Assembly: GCA_964453155.1 (NCBI GenBank)
Contig: CAYVQU010000044.1
Span: 1 to 33,266 of the forward strand
Direction: 5' to 3'
DNA: 33,266 nt
Origin: CAYVQU01 sp964453155
GTDB taxonomy: Bacteria; Chloroflexota; Anaerolineae; Anaerolineales; UBA11858
The position numbers and the translations under genes were made by a program. The notes beneath the pieces are model-generated. The model made no database searches. It worked only from the letters and a program-made list of their open reading frames with translations, and had not been told where the DNA came from. Position 1 is the first letter of the stretch; every line of letters begins with the position of its first letter. Shown piece by piece: positions 1-7,094 of the stretch.

Positions 1-1329
1 GATTCTTCCAGACCATTTCAAAAATGGGATCTTATTTTTGCACACCTCCATAGTCTCAATCTAACGATGTTGACGGCGGAAGGTGAGCATCTCGTTACCA
101 CTCTTGAGGATGTCAGCCAGCTAGAAACCATCAAACATGTCAAAATTGTTGGATTGAGTGGGCAGGTTTTGGCAGAAAATTCACCATCTGACGATTCGAT
201 TCCCCTGTCAATCAATGACGAGACCTGTAGTGTTTGTCACGAAGAAGCGATAACAGAAATTCCCCACATAATCGCAACTAAAAATACCGCTGCCAACTGG
301 CGGGTTACTGCTCCGGTCGATAACTTACCCGAGTGTCACCAATGTCACCGATCTGAGGAACCCCATCTGGGTGTCCTGCTGATGGATGTTTCGGTGGCTG
401 AAAATCAAGAGCATCTTGTTCAGGATATAAGGATTGATGTCGCGGTCTCGATCCTCGCCACCCTGATTATTTCCGCGATTTGCTATTTATTGATTCACTG
501 GTTGATCATCCACCGGGTTGAAATTTTCAAGCGGCCGCTAGGGGAATTTGCATCCGGTAATTTCTCTACTCGCATCCCTCCGGCGCCCCGTATTCAAGAC
601 GAATTAGATGAATTTGTTGCTACCTTCAACCAGATGGCAGATGAATTGGAGCGGCATATTGCCGCGGCTGAAGCCCGACACCAATTACGCGAGCAGGCCA
701 TATCTGATGAACGGGAACGTATCGCGAGAGAATTGCACGATGGTTTGGCCCAAGTTTTAGGATTTGTAAAGAACAAAGCCACAGCTGTGCGACTACTCAT
801 GCAAGATCAGCGTCTGGCTGAAGCGGATCAGCACTTGCAGGATTTGGAAGCTGCCACTCAAGGCATCTTTGTGGATGTACGGGAAGCGATTTTGGGCTTG
901 CGGATGTCCGGTGAACTCGAAAATGGTCTCATTCCGGCCCTTCGTGAGTATGTGGCTCAATTCGCCAAGTTGAGCGGGATCCCCACCGCCTTGGAGGCCC
1001 CCGATTTATTTGATTTGGACGAGAGTAAACCCGAAATACGGTTGCATCTATTCCGTATTGCCCAGGAAGCTCTCACGAATATCCGCAAACATTCGGTTGC
1101 CTCTCAGGCCTGGGTTCATCTGGAAAATTCCCCCCTGGCGCTATCCCTTTCCATTAGCGATAACGGGGTTGGCTTCAAATCCAATGGCTTAGCTGCTGCT
1201 GACAGTCAGCGCTTTGGGATCAAGAATATGCGTGATCGGGCCACTGCAATTGGTGCGACCATCCAAGTTGATTCAAAACCCGATCAGGGAACCCGAGTTT
1301 TGGTAGAATTGCAAAATGGTAGCCACTAG
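1..1329 (+). CDS. NarX-like sensor histidine kinase with a two-heme-motif sensor domain (5' truncated by window)
   Basis: The frame is open from base 1, so the N-terminus, including a presumed first membrane helix, lies outside the window. Seen, numbering codons from base 1: an extracytoplasmic segment with two CXXCH motifs (CSVCH near codon 76, CHQCH near 112), a membrane helix near 138-165, a HAMP-like linker, a HisKA_3 box with the phospho-accepting His near 246 (RELHDGLAQ, which keeps the D-x-x-x-Q phosphatase motif), and a HATPase_c domain (N-box QEALTNIRKHS, G-box DNGVGF). The family phosphorylates a NarL/LuxR-type partner, here the next gene, which overlaps by 14 bases. Two c-heme motifs in the sensor region suggest heme-based redox, NO or ligand sensing; that role is inference. 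The internal ATG at 67 is probably not the true start. Confidence 0.9.
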   Translation, partial: DSSRPFQKWDLIFAHLHSLNLTMLTAEGEHLVTTLEDVSQLETIKHVKIVGLSGQVLAENSPSDDSIPLSINDETCSVCHEEAITEIPHIIATKNTAANWRVTAPVDNLPECHQCHRSEEPHLGVLLMDVSVAENQEHLVQDIRIDVAVSILATLIISAICYLLIHWLIIHRVEIFKRPLGEFASGNFSTRIPPAPRIQDELDEFVATFNQMADELERHIAAAEARHQLREQAISDERERIARELHDGLAQVLGFVKNKATAVRLLMQDQRLAEADQHLQDLEAATQGIFVDVREAILGLRMSGELENGLIPALREYVAQFAKLSGIPTALEAPDLFDLDESKPEIRLHLFRIAQEALTNIRKHSVASQAWVHLENSPLALSLSISDNGVGFKSNGLAAADSQRFGIKNMRDRATAIGATIQVDSKPDQGTRVLVELQNGSH

Positions 1330-1969
1330 CATTAAGCGCGTCGTTGTCGCCGATGATCATGCCCTCTTTATGGACGGTATCACCAGTCTGCTTGAGGCTG
1401 CCGGTTTTGAGATCGTCGGTCAGGCTCGCGATGGGAGTCAGGCGTTAGAGATTATCCAGGCGACCAATCCGGACCTGGTGCTACTTGATATCGCCATGCC
1501 AGTGCTGAATGGTTTGGATGTGCTGGCTGCTATCAAAGCGGAAAACCCTGAACCGAAAGTGGTGATCCTGACTGTATCGGATTCGGATGATGACCTGTTT
1601 AATGCTATCCAATTGGGGGCGGACGGTTATCTGCTAAAGGATCTCAATTCTGAAAAGTTTATGGATATGCTGGCTGGCCTGGAACGGGGAGAGGCCGCGC
1701 TGACCCGCGAAATGACAGCCCGTTTAATGGCCGGTTTCCAAGATTTAGCAACCCAAATTCAAAAACCAAAAAACGGCCTGACCGAACGAGAAATCGAACT
1801 GTTGCAACTTATGGCCGCGGGTTCATCCAATCGAGTTATCGCTGAAAAATTGTTTATTAGTGAGAATACGGTCAAATATCATATCCGCAATATTCTCCAA
1901 AAATTAGGGGCTCAAAACCGGACCGAAGCTGTCCGCACCGCCATTCGCCAGGGTTATTTACAGCCCTAA
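1316..1969 (+). CDS. NarL/LuxR-family response regulator
   Basis: 217 aa, typical for the family. The receiver domain (about 1-125) has the acidic pair D13-D14, phospho-acceptor D58 in LVLLDIAMP and a conserved Lys in LLKD. A LuxR/GerE helix-turn-helix follows (about 150-215: LTEREIELLQLMAAGSSNRVIA, then ENTVKYHIRNILQKL). The ATG lies inside the 3' end of the kinase gene (14-base overlap), so the two are translationally coupled and form a cognate pair. A strong terminator follows at 1999-2022. It probably controls nearby cytochrome genes; the target is not shown directly. Confidence 0.93.
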   Translation: MVATSIKRVVVADDHALFMDGITSLLEAAGFEIVGQARDGSQALEIIQATNPDLVLLDIAMPVLNGLDVLAAIKAENPEPKVVILTVSDSDDDLFNAIQLGADGYLLKDLNSEKFMDMLAGLERGEAALTREMTARLMAGFQDLATQIQKPKNGLTEREIELLQLMAAGSSNRVIAEKLFISENTVKYHIRNILQKLGAQNRTEAVRTAIRQGYLQP

Positions 1970-1998
1970 AACAAGACATTTTAATTATTATCTTTATG

Positions 1999-2022
1999 CC
2001 TACCCATGTGGGTAGGTTTTTT
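1999..2022 (+). terminator. Rho-independent terminator after the first two-component operon
   Basis: Perfect 8-bp stem CCTACCCA / TGGGTAGG with a TG centre, followed by six T residues. It lies 30 bases after the response regulator stop. The stem also contains TACCCAT, matching the NarL heptamer consensus TACYYMT, and another TACCCAT lies at 2026-2032. Confidence 0.8.
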
Positions 2023-2105
2023 GACTACCCATAACGTTAGTAAAGCACTACACCGGGGGGTATTATGTGGGCTCTCATTTACCGTTAATATAAATCTAAG
2101 GAAAC

Positions 2106-2136
2106 TTGTGTGATTTGGGACTGGATTTTTTATAAT
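2106..2136 (+). promoter_or_regulatory. Candidate promoter for the pseudo-receiver gene
   Basis: A perfect TATAAT at 2131-2136 lies 27 bases upstream of the ATG at 2164. No good -35 box is visible (TTGTGT at 2106 would give a 19-base spacer), so the promoter may depend on an activator. A NarL-type heptamer TACCCAT at 2026-2032 lies about 100 bases upstream. Confidence 0.4.
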
Positions 2137-2163
2137 ACGTATCTCTCAAATCCTGGCTGAAAT

Positions 2164-2508
2164 ATGGATTCTAAACGCGCTATCGTTTTTTCGAGCCAAA
2201 CAATTTATACGGAGGGGGTCGTCAGCCGTTTGCGCCAAAGCCCTCTCAGTGGTGAAACTCATTATATCGCCGCCGATGCGCCTGATTATTTGGATCAAGT
2301 GCTAGCTATTCATCCGGCCATTGTCATTATCGATGCAATTGAAGATGGCGATGCGGATTGCTGCCTTATGTGTGAATTGTTGAACGCGTTTTCAGAACTT
2401 ACCATCATCCGCCTAAAGGTCCAGGAACAAGACGTTCAGGTAATCTCAAGTTCGGCGCATTGTGTTGATAATGCCCAAAACTTGATCGATCTCATTGGTA
2501 GTAAATGA
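2164..2508 (+). CDS. Small pseudo-receiver-like protein, function unknown
   Basis: 114 aa, no signal peptide or membrane segment. The alpha/beta rhythm resembles a CheY-type receiver domain: a first strand (AIVFSSQ) where the acidic pair would be, a helix with YTEGVVSRLRQ, and an IVIIDA strand where the phospho-acceptor Asp normally lies. The acidic pair is missing (SSQ instead of DD), so Mg-dependent phosphorylation is unlikely. It could be a degenerate receiver that binds a partner protein. It has its own TATAAT upstream and a terminator-like hairpin downstream. No convincing Shine-Dalgarno is seen before the ATG. Fold assignment is by pattern only. Confidence 0.6.
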   Translation: MDSKRAIVFSSQTIYTEGVVSRLRQSPLSGETHYIAADAPDYLDQVLAIHPAIVIIDAIEDGDADCCLMCELLNAFSELTIIRLKVQEQDVQVISSSAHCVDNAQNLIDLIGSK

Positions 2509-2519
2509 CACCCAGGATT

Positions 2520-2546
2520 GGCAGGGCTGCAAGCCTTGCCAGTTTT
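2520..2546 (+). terminator. Probable terminator after the pseudo-receiver gene
   Basis: A 9-bp stem GGCAGGGCT / AGCCTTGCC (one G-T wobble) with a 3-base loop, followed by AGTTTT. It lies 11 bases after the stop codon at 2508. The T-tract is short, so it may be a weak terminator or attenuator leading into the decaheme gene. Confidence 0.5.
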
Positions 2547-2558
2547 AACATCAAACCG

Positions 2559-2660
2559 AAGGAGGTGATGATATCGAGCGATCACTTTGAAAGGCACGGA
2601 AGGTCCGTGCAAGTAAGTGCGTAAGCATCCGATTGGATGCGCCCCATGCATGACGCACTT
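2559..2660 (+). promoter_or_regulatory. Structured 5' leader of the decaheme lipoprotein gene
   Basis: The leader holds AAGGAGGTGAT at 2559-2569, an almost full-length complement of the 16S rRNA 3' end, but with no well-spaced start codon after it. Then comes hairpin GCACGGA / TCCGTGC (2594-2610, loop AGG), followed by a nested hairpin with outer arms AAGTGCGT (2615-2622) and ACGCACTT (2653-2660) around an inner GCATCC / GGATGC (2625-2640). The real ribosome binding site GAGGAGA follows at 2680-2686, before the ATG at 2694. The folding suggests a cis-regulatory RNA. I do not recognise a named riboswitch class in it. Confidence 0.45.
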
Positions 2661-2693
2661 GCCAACCCAATATTTTCTGAGGAGAAAATTACA

Positions 2694-4841
2694 ATGAAGC
2701 AAAAATTATTCATATTGGGATTACTCGTAGTGGGCTTGGCGCTGCTCTTAGTTGGCTGCGCCGCTCCTGAAGCCCCCGAGTGTCCCGACTGCCCCGAGGT
2801 GGAATGTCCTGAGGCCGAGTGCCCCGAGGTCGACTGCCCCGAATGTGAGGCCTGCCCTGAACCCGAGGCCTGTCCTGAATACGAAAGTGTTCTCCCTGGG
2901 CTGGAAGCGGCTTTCATGGGTTCTGCTCATGCCGCTGCCGACACCGAGGCTTTCCGCCACTGGGACGGCGATGACCCGGCGGTCATCCCGACCTATTGTG
3001 CCAAATGCCACAGCCCCCAGGGTTACGCTGATTTTCACGGCGCCGATGGCTCCGAAGCTGGCACCATCGAAGCTGATGTTCCCGCTCTGGAAGTGCAAGG
3101 CCTCACCTGTGAGACCTGCCACAACCGCACAGTGGGTAAGAAAACCAGCGTTGTGATGCCCTCCGGCGTCGAATTGACCGACTTGGGCGACGAATCCCGC
3201 TGTATGGAATGTCACCAGGGCCGCCAATCCTCCGTCAGCCTGGAAGGTAGCATAGCCGAAGCCGCCGGGGTTGAAACCGGTGCTGAAGCTGACCCCGACA
3301 TGGTTTACGAAGAACTCGGTTTTGCCAATATTCACTACTACCCGGCCACCGCGACCAAATATGGGACGATGGCCAAAGGTGGAGCCGAATTTGCTGGAAA
3401 ATCTTACGATGGCAATTTTGCCCACGTCGAAGAGTTCGACACCTGTATCGAATGCCACAGCCCCCACACTCTCGAAGTTAAGGCTGATGGTTGTGTGATG
3501 TGCCACGGCGACGGTGAACTCACTTCCTACCGCATGCTCAGCTCCGCGGTGGATTATGACGGTGACGGCGACATCGAAGAAGGCATTGCCTTTGAGATCG
3601 AAGGTCTCCACGAAGCCCTCTACGCCGCGATCCAGGCCTATGCCACCGATACCGCGGGCGCCGGCGTGATCTATGCCAGCGCTTACCCCTACTTCTTCAT
3701 CGACACCGATGGTGATGGGGCCGAATCGGACGGCGAAGCTGCGTACCCCAACAAGTATGCCAGTTGGACCCCGAACTTGCTCCGGGCCGCCTACAACTAC
3801 CAGATGGCCAAGAAAGACCATGGTGCCTTCGCCCACGGCGGCAAATACATCATCCAATTGCTCTACGACTCGATCGAAGCCGTCGGTGGTGACGTCAGCG
3901 CCTTCAACCGCGATGACCACGGCCACTTCAAAGGATCTTCTCGCGCTTTCCGCTACTTCGATCCCGGCACCCGCCATGATGGTGTGGTCGGCGCCAGCTG
4001 TTCCAAGTGCCACTCTGCAGATGGTTTACCGCTGTTTGCTGAAGAAGGCGTAACCATTAGCCAGGCCCCCAGCAATGGTTTCCAATGTGAAACCTGCCAC
4101 GCCGGTGAATGGCCGGGTCGCTATGCCTTTGAAGCTGTGACCTTCCCCAGCGGTGTGACGGTTGATCAGGCTGAAGGTGATGAGAGCACCCTGTGTATGC
4201 AGTGCCACCAAGGCCGCACCTCCGGTGCGGATGTGGTCCGCACGGTTGGTGACGCCGGTGATAACGATGCCCTCGAGGGTGCCCGTTTCTCCAACGTCCA
4301 CTACTTCCCCGCTGGCGCTACCCGCTACGGCGCCGATGCTGCCGTTGGATACCAGTATGACGGCAAGGAATATGCTGGTCTCTTCGCCCATGTTCCAGGT
4401 TACGCTACCTGCATGGATTGTCACGATGCGCATGAACTCGAGGTTCAGGAAGAATCCTGCTTCACCTGCCACGCCGGTTTGGAAGACACCCATGACATTA
4501 ATATGGCTGGGGTCGACTATGACGGTGATGGTGAAGTCGAAGGTCTTGCAGTAGAACTCCACCACATGGAAGAAGTTCTTTACGAAGCCATCGTCGCGTA
4601 CTCCATTGCCAATGAATCCACCAATGAGGTGGTTTACAAAGGCCATTACCCCTACTGGTTCGCAGCCAATGAGGGTGAAGACCTGGTTTGGTCGCCGACC
4701 CTGCTCCGGGCCGCTTTCAACTACCAGTTTGCCCACAAAGACCCGGGTGCCTTCGCTCACAACGGCAAGTACATTGGCCAGTTACTGTACGACACCCTCG
4801 AAGCGATCGGTGGCGATGTCACTGGTATGACTCGACCATAA
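2694..4841 (+). CDS. Decaheme c-type cytochrome lipoprotein, tandem pentaheme duplication
   Basis: 715 aa from the ATG at 2694, chosen because GAGGAGA precedes it and a lipoprotein signal follows (lipobox LLVGC). The mature N-terminus is a Cys-Pro-Glu-rich stalk of about 35 residues. Ten CXXCH motifs then fall in two homologous halves. Half one: CAKCH near 102, CETCH, CMECH, CIECH, CVMCH near 267. Half two: CSKCH near 436, CETCH, CMQCH, CMDCH, CFTCH. Each half ends with the same LLRAA-NYQ, GAFAH-GKYI-QLLYD, GGDV block. Acidic DYDGDG-type loops resembling EF-hand calcium loops occur in both. Predicted location: outer envelope surface, anchored by lipid, passing electrons extracellularly (inference). 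The preceding leader is strongly structured. Long open frames on the other strand here are codon-bias shadows. Confidence 0.92.
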   Translation: MKQKLFILGLLVVGLALLLVGCAAPEAPECPDCPEVECPEAECPEVDCPECEACPEPEACPEYESVLPGLEAAFMGSAHAAADTEAFRHWDGDDPAVIPTYCAKCHSPQGYADFHGADGSEAGTIEADVPALEVQGLTCETCHNRTVGKKTSVVMPSGVELTDLGDESRCMECHQGRQSSVSLEGSIAEAAGVETGAEADPDMVYEELGFANIHYYPATATKYGTMAKGGAEFAGKSYDGNFAHVEEFDTCIECHSPHTLEVKADGCVMCHGDGELTSYRMLSSAVDYDGDGDIEEGIAFEIEGLHEALYAAIQAYATDTAGAGVIYASAYPYFFIDTDGDGAESDGEAAYPNKYASWTPNLLRAAYNYQMAKKDHGAFAHGGKYIIQLLYDSIEAVGGDVSAFNRDDHGHFKGSSRAFRYFDPGTRHDGVVGASCSKCHSADGLPLFAEEGVTISQAPSNGFQCETCHAGEWPGRYAFEAVTFPSGVTVDQAEGDESTLCMQCHQGRTSGADVVRTVGDAGDNDALEGARFSNVHYFPAGATRYGADAAVGYQYDGKEYAGLFAHVPGYATCMDCHDAHELEVQEESCFTCHAGLEDTHDINMAGVDYDGDGEVEGLAVELHHMEEVLYEAIVAYSIANESTNEVVYKGHYPYWFAANEGEDLVWSPTLLRAAFNYQFAHKDPGAFAHNGKYIGQLLYDTLEAIGGDVTGMTRP

Positions 4842-4877
4842 TGGGAAGGAACCAACTTTCCGAACTTGCGACAGCAC

Positions 4878-4969
4878 CCTGAGCGGAATGAAATGCAGTC
4901 GAAGGAGGTGCTACTGTAAAACCCGCTCCTTCGACTGCGACCCGAACAGCATCGGGCCTCCGCTCAGGA
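4878..4969. repeat. Nested palindromic (REP-like) element
   Basis: Three concentric inverted repeats: outer CCTGAGCGGA (4879-4888) with TCCGCTCAGG (4959-4968), middle GCAGTCGAAGGAG (4895-4907) with its exact complement CTCCTTCGACTGC (4926-4938), and a small CCCGA / TCGGG hairpin (4941-4956). The words CTTCGAC and GCTCAGG recur at 28631-28646, suggesting a dispersed family. It lies between convergent genes. Confidence 0.55.
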
Positions 4970-5011
4970 AGCTGTTCATTTTTAGGGAAATAGTTAGCGT
5001 TTGTACTACAC

Positions 5012-5043
5012 AAAAAAGAACCCCCGCCAATTGGCGGGGGTTC
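5012..5043. terminator. Bidirectional terminator between decaheme and OTR-like genes
   Basis: The stem AGAACCCCCGCCAATT and its complement form a perfect palindrome at 5018-5043, flanked by A6 on the left. For the minus-strand OTR-like gene it gives a GC-rich stem followed by a T-run. On the plus strand the T-tract is short. Confidence 0.75.
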
Positions 5044-5069
5044 TGCGTTTTCCAGGAAGGTGAGTGTTG

Positions 5070-6788
5070 CTATTTCTTCTGGGTGAAGAAGTAAGCCCCA
5101 CCACCGACCACAACCACAGCCAGGACGATCCAAAGCCAGGTCAGGTTGGCAGCTTCTTCCGCGGGAGCTTCAGCTTCTACGACCGCTTCTTCTACCACTT
5201 CAGGTTCTTCTTCAACTACGGGTTCTTCTACGACCTCAGCAACGGCCTCGGGTTCTTCCGTGGGTTCCTCAGTGGGAACTTCGGTGGGTTCCGGTTCCGG
5301 AGTAGGTTCTACCGGCGGGAAGGTCATCAATATGGCGGCCTTCTCAGGGGCGTAACCCAGGGCGGCAAAGTCCAGACGACCATCGTCGGTGTGACATTCT
5401 TGGCATTGAACCGCGTCGGCGGCCGGAGCGACTTGGTGGTTCTGGACCCACATGAAGACGGTATCGACAAAACCGAGTTCGCCGCTGTACTCATAACCAG
5501 CGTATGCCATCCCGCTTGAAAGGGCTTTATCCCAATCCCAGGATTTCCAATAAGCCTCGGTGTCCGTTTCCTTTGGTGCGGGGAACAAGTTCGGCACAGC
5601 CATGGTGCTGTTGCCAGCATCATAAGGGGTAACACCGGTGAAATTCTTGAACGGATAAATTTTGCCATCACCCAATGAGCCCTGGTAAGCGGTCAGCATG
5701 ACGGCTTCAGAAGCATCGAATGAATCGGCCGGGGTCAGGTAGCGGGTTTCGCCATTCCACCAAGCGTAATGGGGAGTTACGTTGGATTCCCAGGTGAAGG
5801 TGCCTTTCTTGCTGTCGTAAATGACTTGGCCGGCATCATTCTTGGTCTGGAAGGGTTTGCCGTCTTCGTTCTTCTCGCCAGCGTTGGACCAATCCCAGGT
5901 CATCTTGGTGGCTTTGCCACGGGCAAATTCGGGGACATGGCAGGTTTGGCAGGCAATAGTTTCGGCATGTTTGGCAAGGGCTTCACCCATCTCGCTGTCG
6001 GCGTGAGGTGCCATATCGCCAGTGTGACAATCGGTACACATCACAGCTTCTTCACCGGTGTAAATGCGGCCTTTGATCTCGTGAGATTCGCCGGCATGGC
6101 AAGTGGAACAGGTGAAATTCAGGGTGTCGGGGCTCATGTGGACGTCGAGATCGGCGGCGGGGGCACCCATGGTGCTATCCAGGTCACCGTGCTTGACAGC
6201 ATCGCCACCACCACCCTTGAAGTGACAGGAACCACAGTTCCCACGGGTGGGGGCTGCAACGCTTTGGGCTGCCGCGGCGAGATCAACTTTTTCCCACATC
6301 TTGCCAGATCCTGGCGGGAATTCTTTGGGCTCATCGCCCAGCCAGGGGTTACCGGAACCGGCGGGGAATTTCTTGTAAATCGAGGTGTCGGCATGGCAGA
6401 CGAGGCAGTCAACCTTTTCTTGGGCTGAGAAATCGAATTCTTGGTTTGAGTAGCCATAGCCAACGTGGCAGCTGGTGCAGCGGGGTTCGTTAGAGGGCAT
6501 CGCAATGCAATAGTTGTTAACCACATTGTTTTTGCCAAGCTGCTGGCCGGTCACCGGATCGGTGTATTCCCAGGTCCAGTGGACGGTGGCCATAACTTCG
6601 GTGGCGGTGTCTTCGTGACATTCTAAACACGCGGTGGTCACTTCGGGGCCACTCGCAAATTCCTGCTGGAGCTGCGGGAAGATGCTGTGGTCGACGGTGT
6701 CGCCCTCGCCTGCAAATACGCCGGTAACTGCAAAGAGCGCCGCAGCGATAATTGCTAGAATACCAATCATGCGTAAAGTTTTTCGCAT
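5070..6788 (-). CDS. Octaheme tetrathionate reductase (OTR)-family cytochrome c with C-terminal membrane anchor
   Basis: 572 aa with Shine-Dalgarno AGGAGA before the ATG and an N-terminal signal sequence (cleavage near VFAGEG). Eight CXXCH motifs: CLECH, CTSCH, CLVCH, CGSCH, CSTCH, CTDCH, CQTCH, CQECH. The blocks NNYCIAMPSNEPRCTSCHVG and VDCLVCHAD...IYKKFP are hallmark spacing of the octaheme_Shew/OTR family, whose catalytic heme has a Lys distal ligand; the Lys pair in IYKKF is my candidate. Shewanella OTR reduces tetrathionate, and also nitrite and hydroxylamine in vitro. Unlike the soluble family members I know of, this one adds about 100 residues: a Pro/Glu/Thr then Glu/Val-rich linker and one C-terminal membrane helix (LTWLWIVLAVVVVGGGAYFF) with a Lys-Lys end. 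It appears monocistronic, with its own terminator. Confidence 0.88.
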   Translation of the reverse strand: MRKTLRMIGILAIIAAALFAVTGVFAGEGDTVDHSIFPQLQQEFASGPEVTTACLECHEDTATEVMATVHWTWEYTDPVTGQQLGKNNVVNNYCIAMPSNEPRCTSCHVGYGYSNQEFDFSAQEKVDCLVCHADTSIYKKFPAGSGNPWLGDEPKEFPPGSGKMWEKVDLAAAAQSVAAPTRGNCGSCHFKGGGGDAVKHGDLDSTMGAPAADLDVHMSPDTLNFTCSTCHAGESHEIKGRIYTGEEAVMCTDCHTGDMAPHADSEMGEALAKHAETIACQTCHVPEFARGKATKMTWDWSNAGEKNEDGKPFQTKNDAGQVIYDSKKGTFTWESNVTPHYAWWNGETRYLTPADSFDASEAVMLTAYQGSLGDGKIYPFKNFTGVTPYDAGNSTMAVPNLFPAPKETDTEAYWKSWDWDKALSSGMAYAGYEYSGELGFVDTVFMWVQNHQVAPAADAVQCQECHTDDGRLDFAALGYAPEKAAILMTFPPVEPTPEPEPTEVPTEEPTEEPEAVAEVVEEPVVEEEPEVVEEAVVEAEAPAEEAANLTWLWIVLAVVVVGGGAYFFTQKK

Positions 6789-7094
6789 ATCATTCTCCTA
6801 TTAATGAGTCTACCTTCCTGGTGATCCCCGCAAAATAACTGCGGAGAGGAATTTACTCCTACAAATAAATAGATTTGTGCATAATGGAGCAAGTTTCCGT
6901 AATTATAAGTTAAGATTAGATGAGAGTGTTATTCCAATAAGTTATAGTTATTTATCATGAAATCTTATCTTAAGGTCCGAATTAATTTGTTACTCTAGTG
7001 AAACCCGCTGAAATGGAAATTGCCGCCGATCTCCAGTTTACAAATCTGCAAATCAGGTCTAATCATTAAAAGCGTCTCATGTATAATTGAACCA
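6789..7094. other. Divergent intergenic region
   Basis: 306 bases between the minus-strand OTR-like gene and the plus-strand kinase gene; no gene seen. It must hold promoters for both. A TATAAT on the minus strand (complement of 6902-6907) could be the OTR -10 box, without a clear -35. Related AT-rich words GTTAAGATTAGAT (near 6909) and, inverted, AATCTTATCTTAAG (near 6961-6974) could be a regulator site. Nothing is firm. Confidence 0.3.

Noticed and set aside
2568..2624. 18-codon open frame after AAGGAGGTGAT (MISSDHFERHGRSVQVSA)
   Set aside because: The ATG overlaps the Shine-Dalgarno stretch with only two bases spacing, too close for normal initiation; kept only as part of the leader observation.
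2541..2693. c-di-GMP or cGAMP (GEMM) riboswitch before the decaheme gene
   Set aside because: Such switches control cytochromes in Geobacter, but the conserved GEMM sequence elements are not present here.
2748..4013. 421-codon open frame antisense to the decaheme gene
   Set aside because: Low-complexity Gly/Val/Phe-rich translation that mirrors codon bias of the plus-strand gene; no ribosome site or domain. The same holds for 4026-4760, 5769-6428, 17441-18034, 22161-22664 and 23379-24383.
7020..7094. N-terminal extension of the first 7TM kinase
   Set aside because: The extra 25 residues have no counterpart in the paralogue and no ribosome site.
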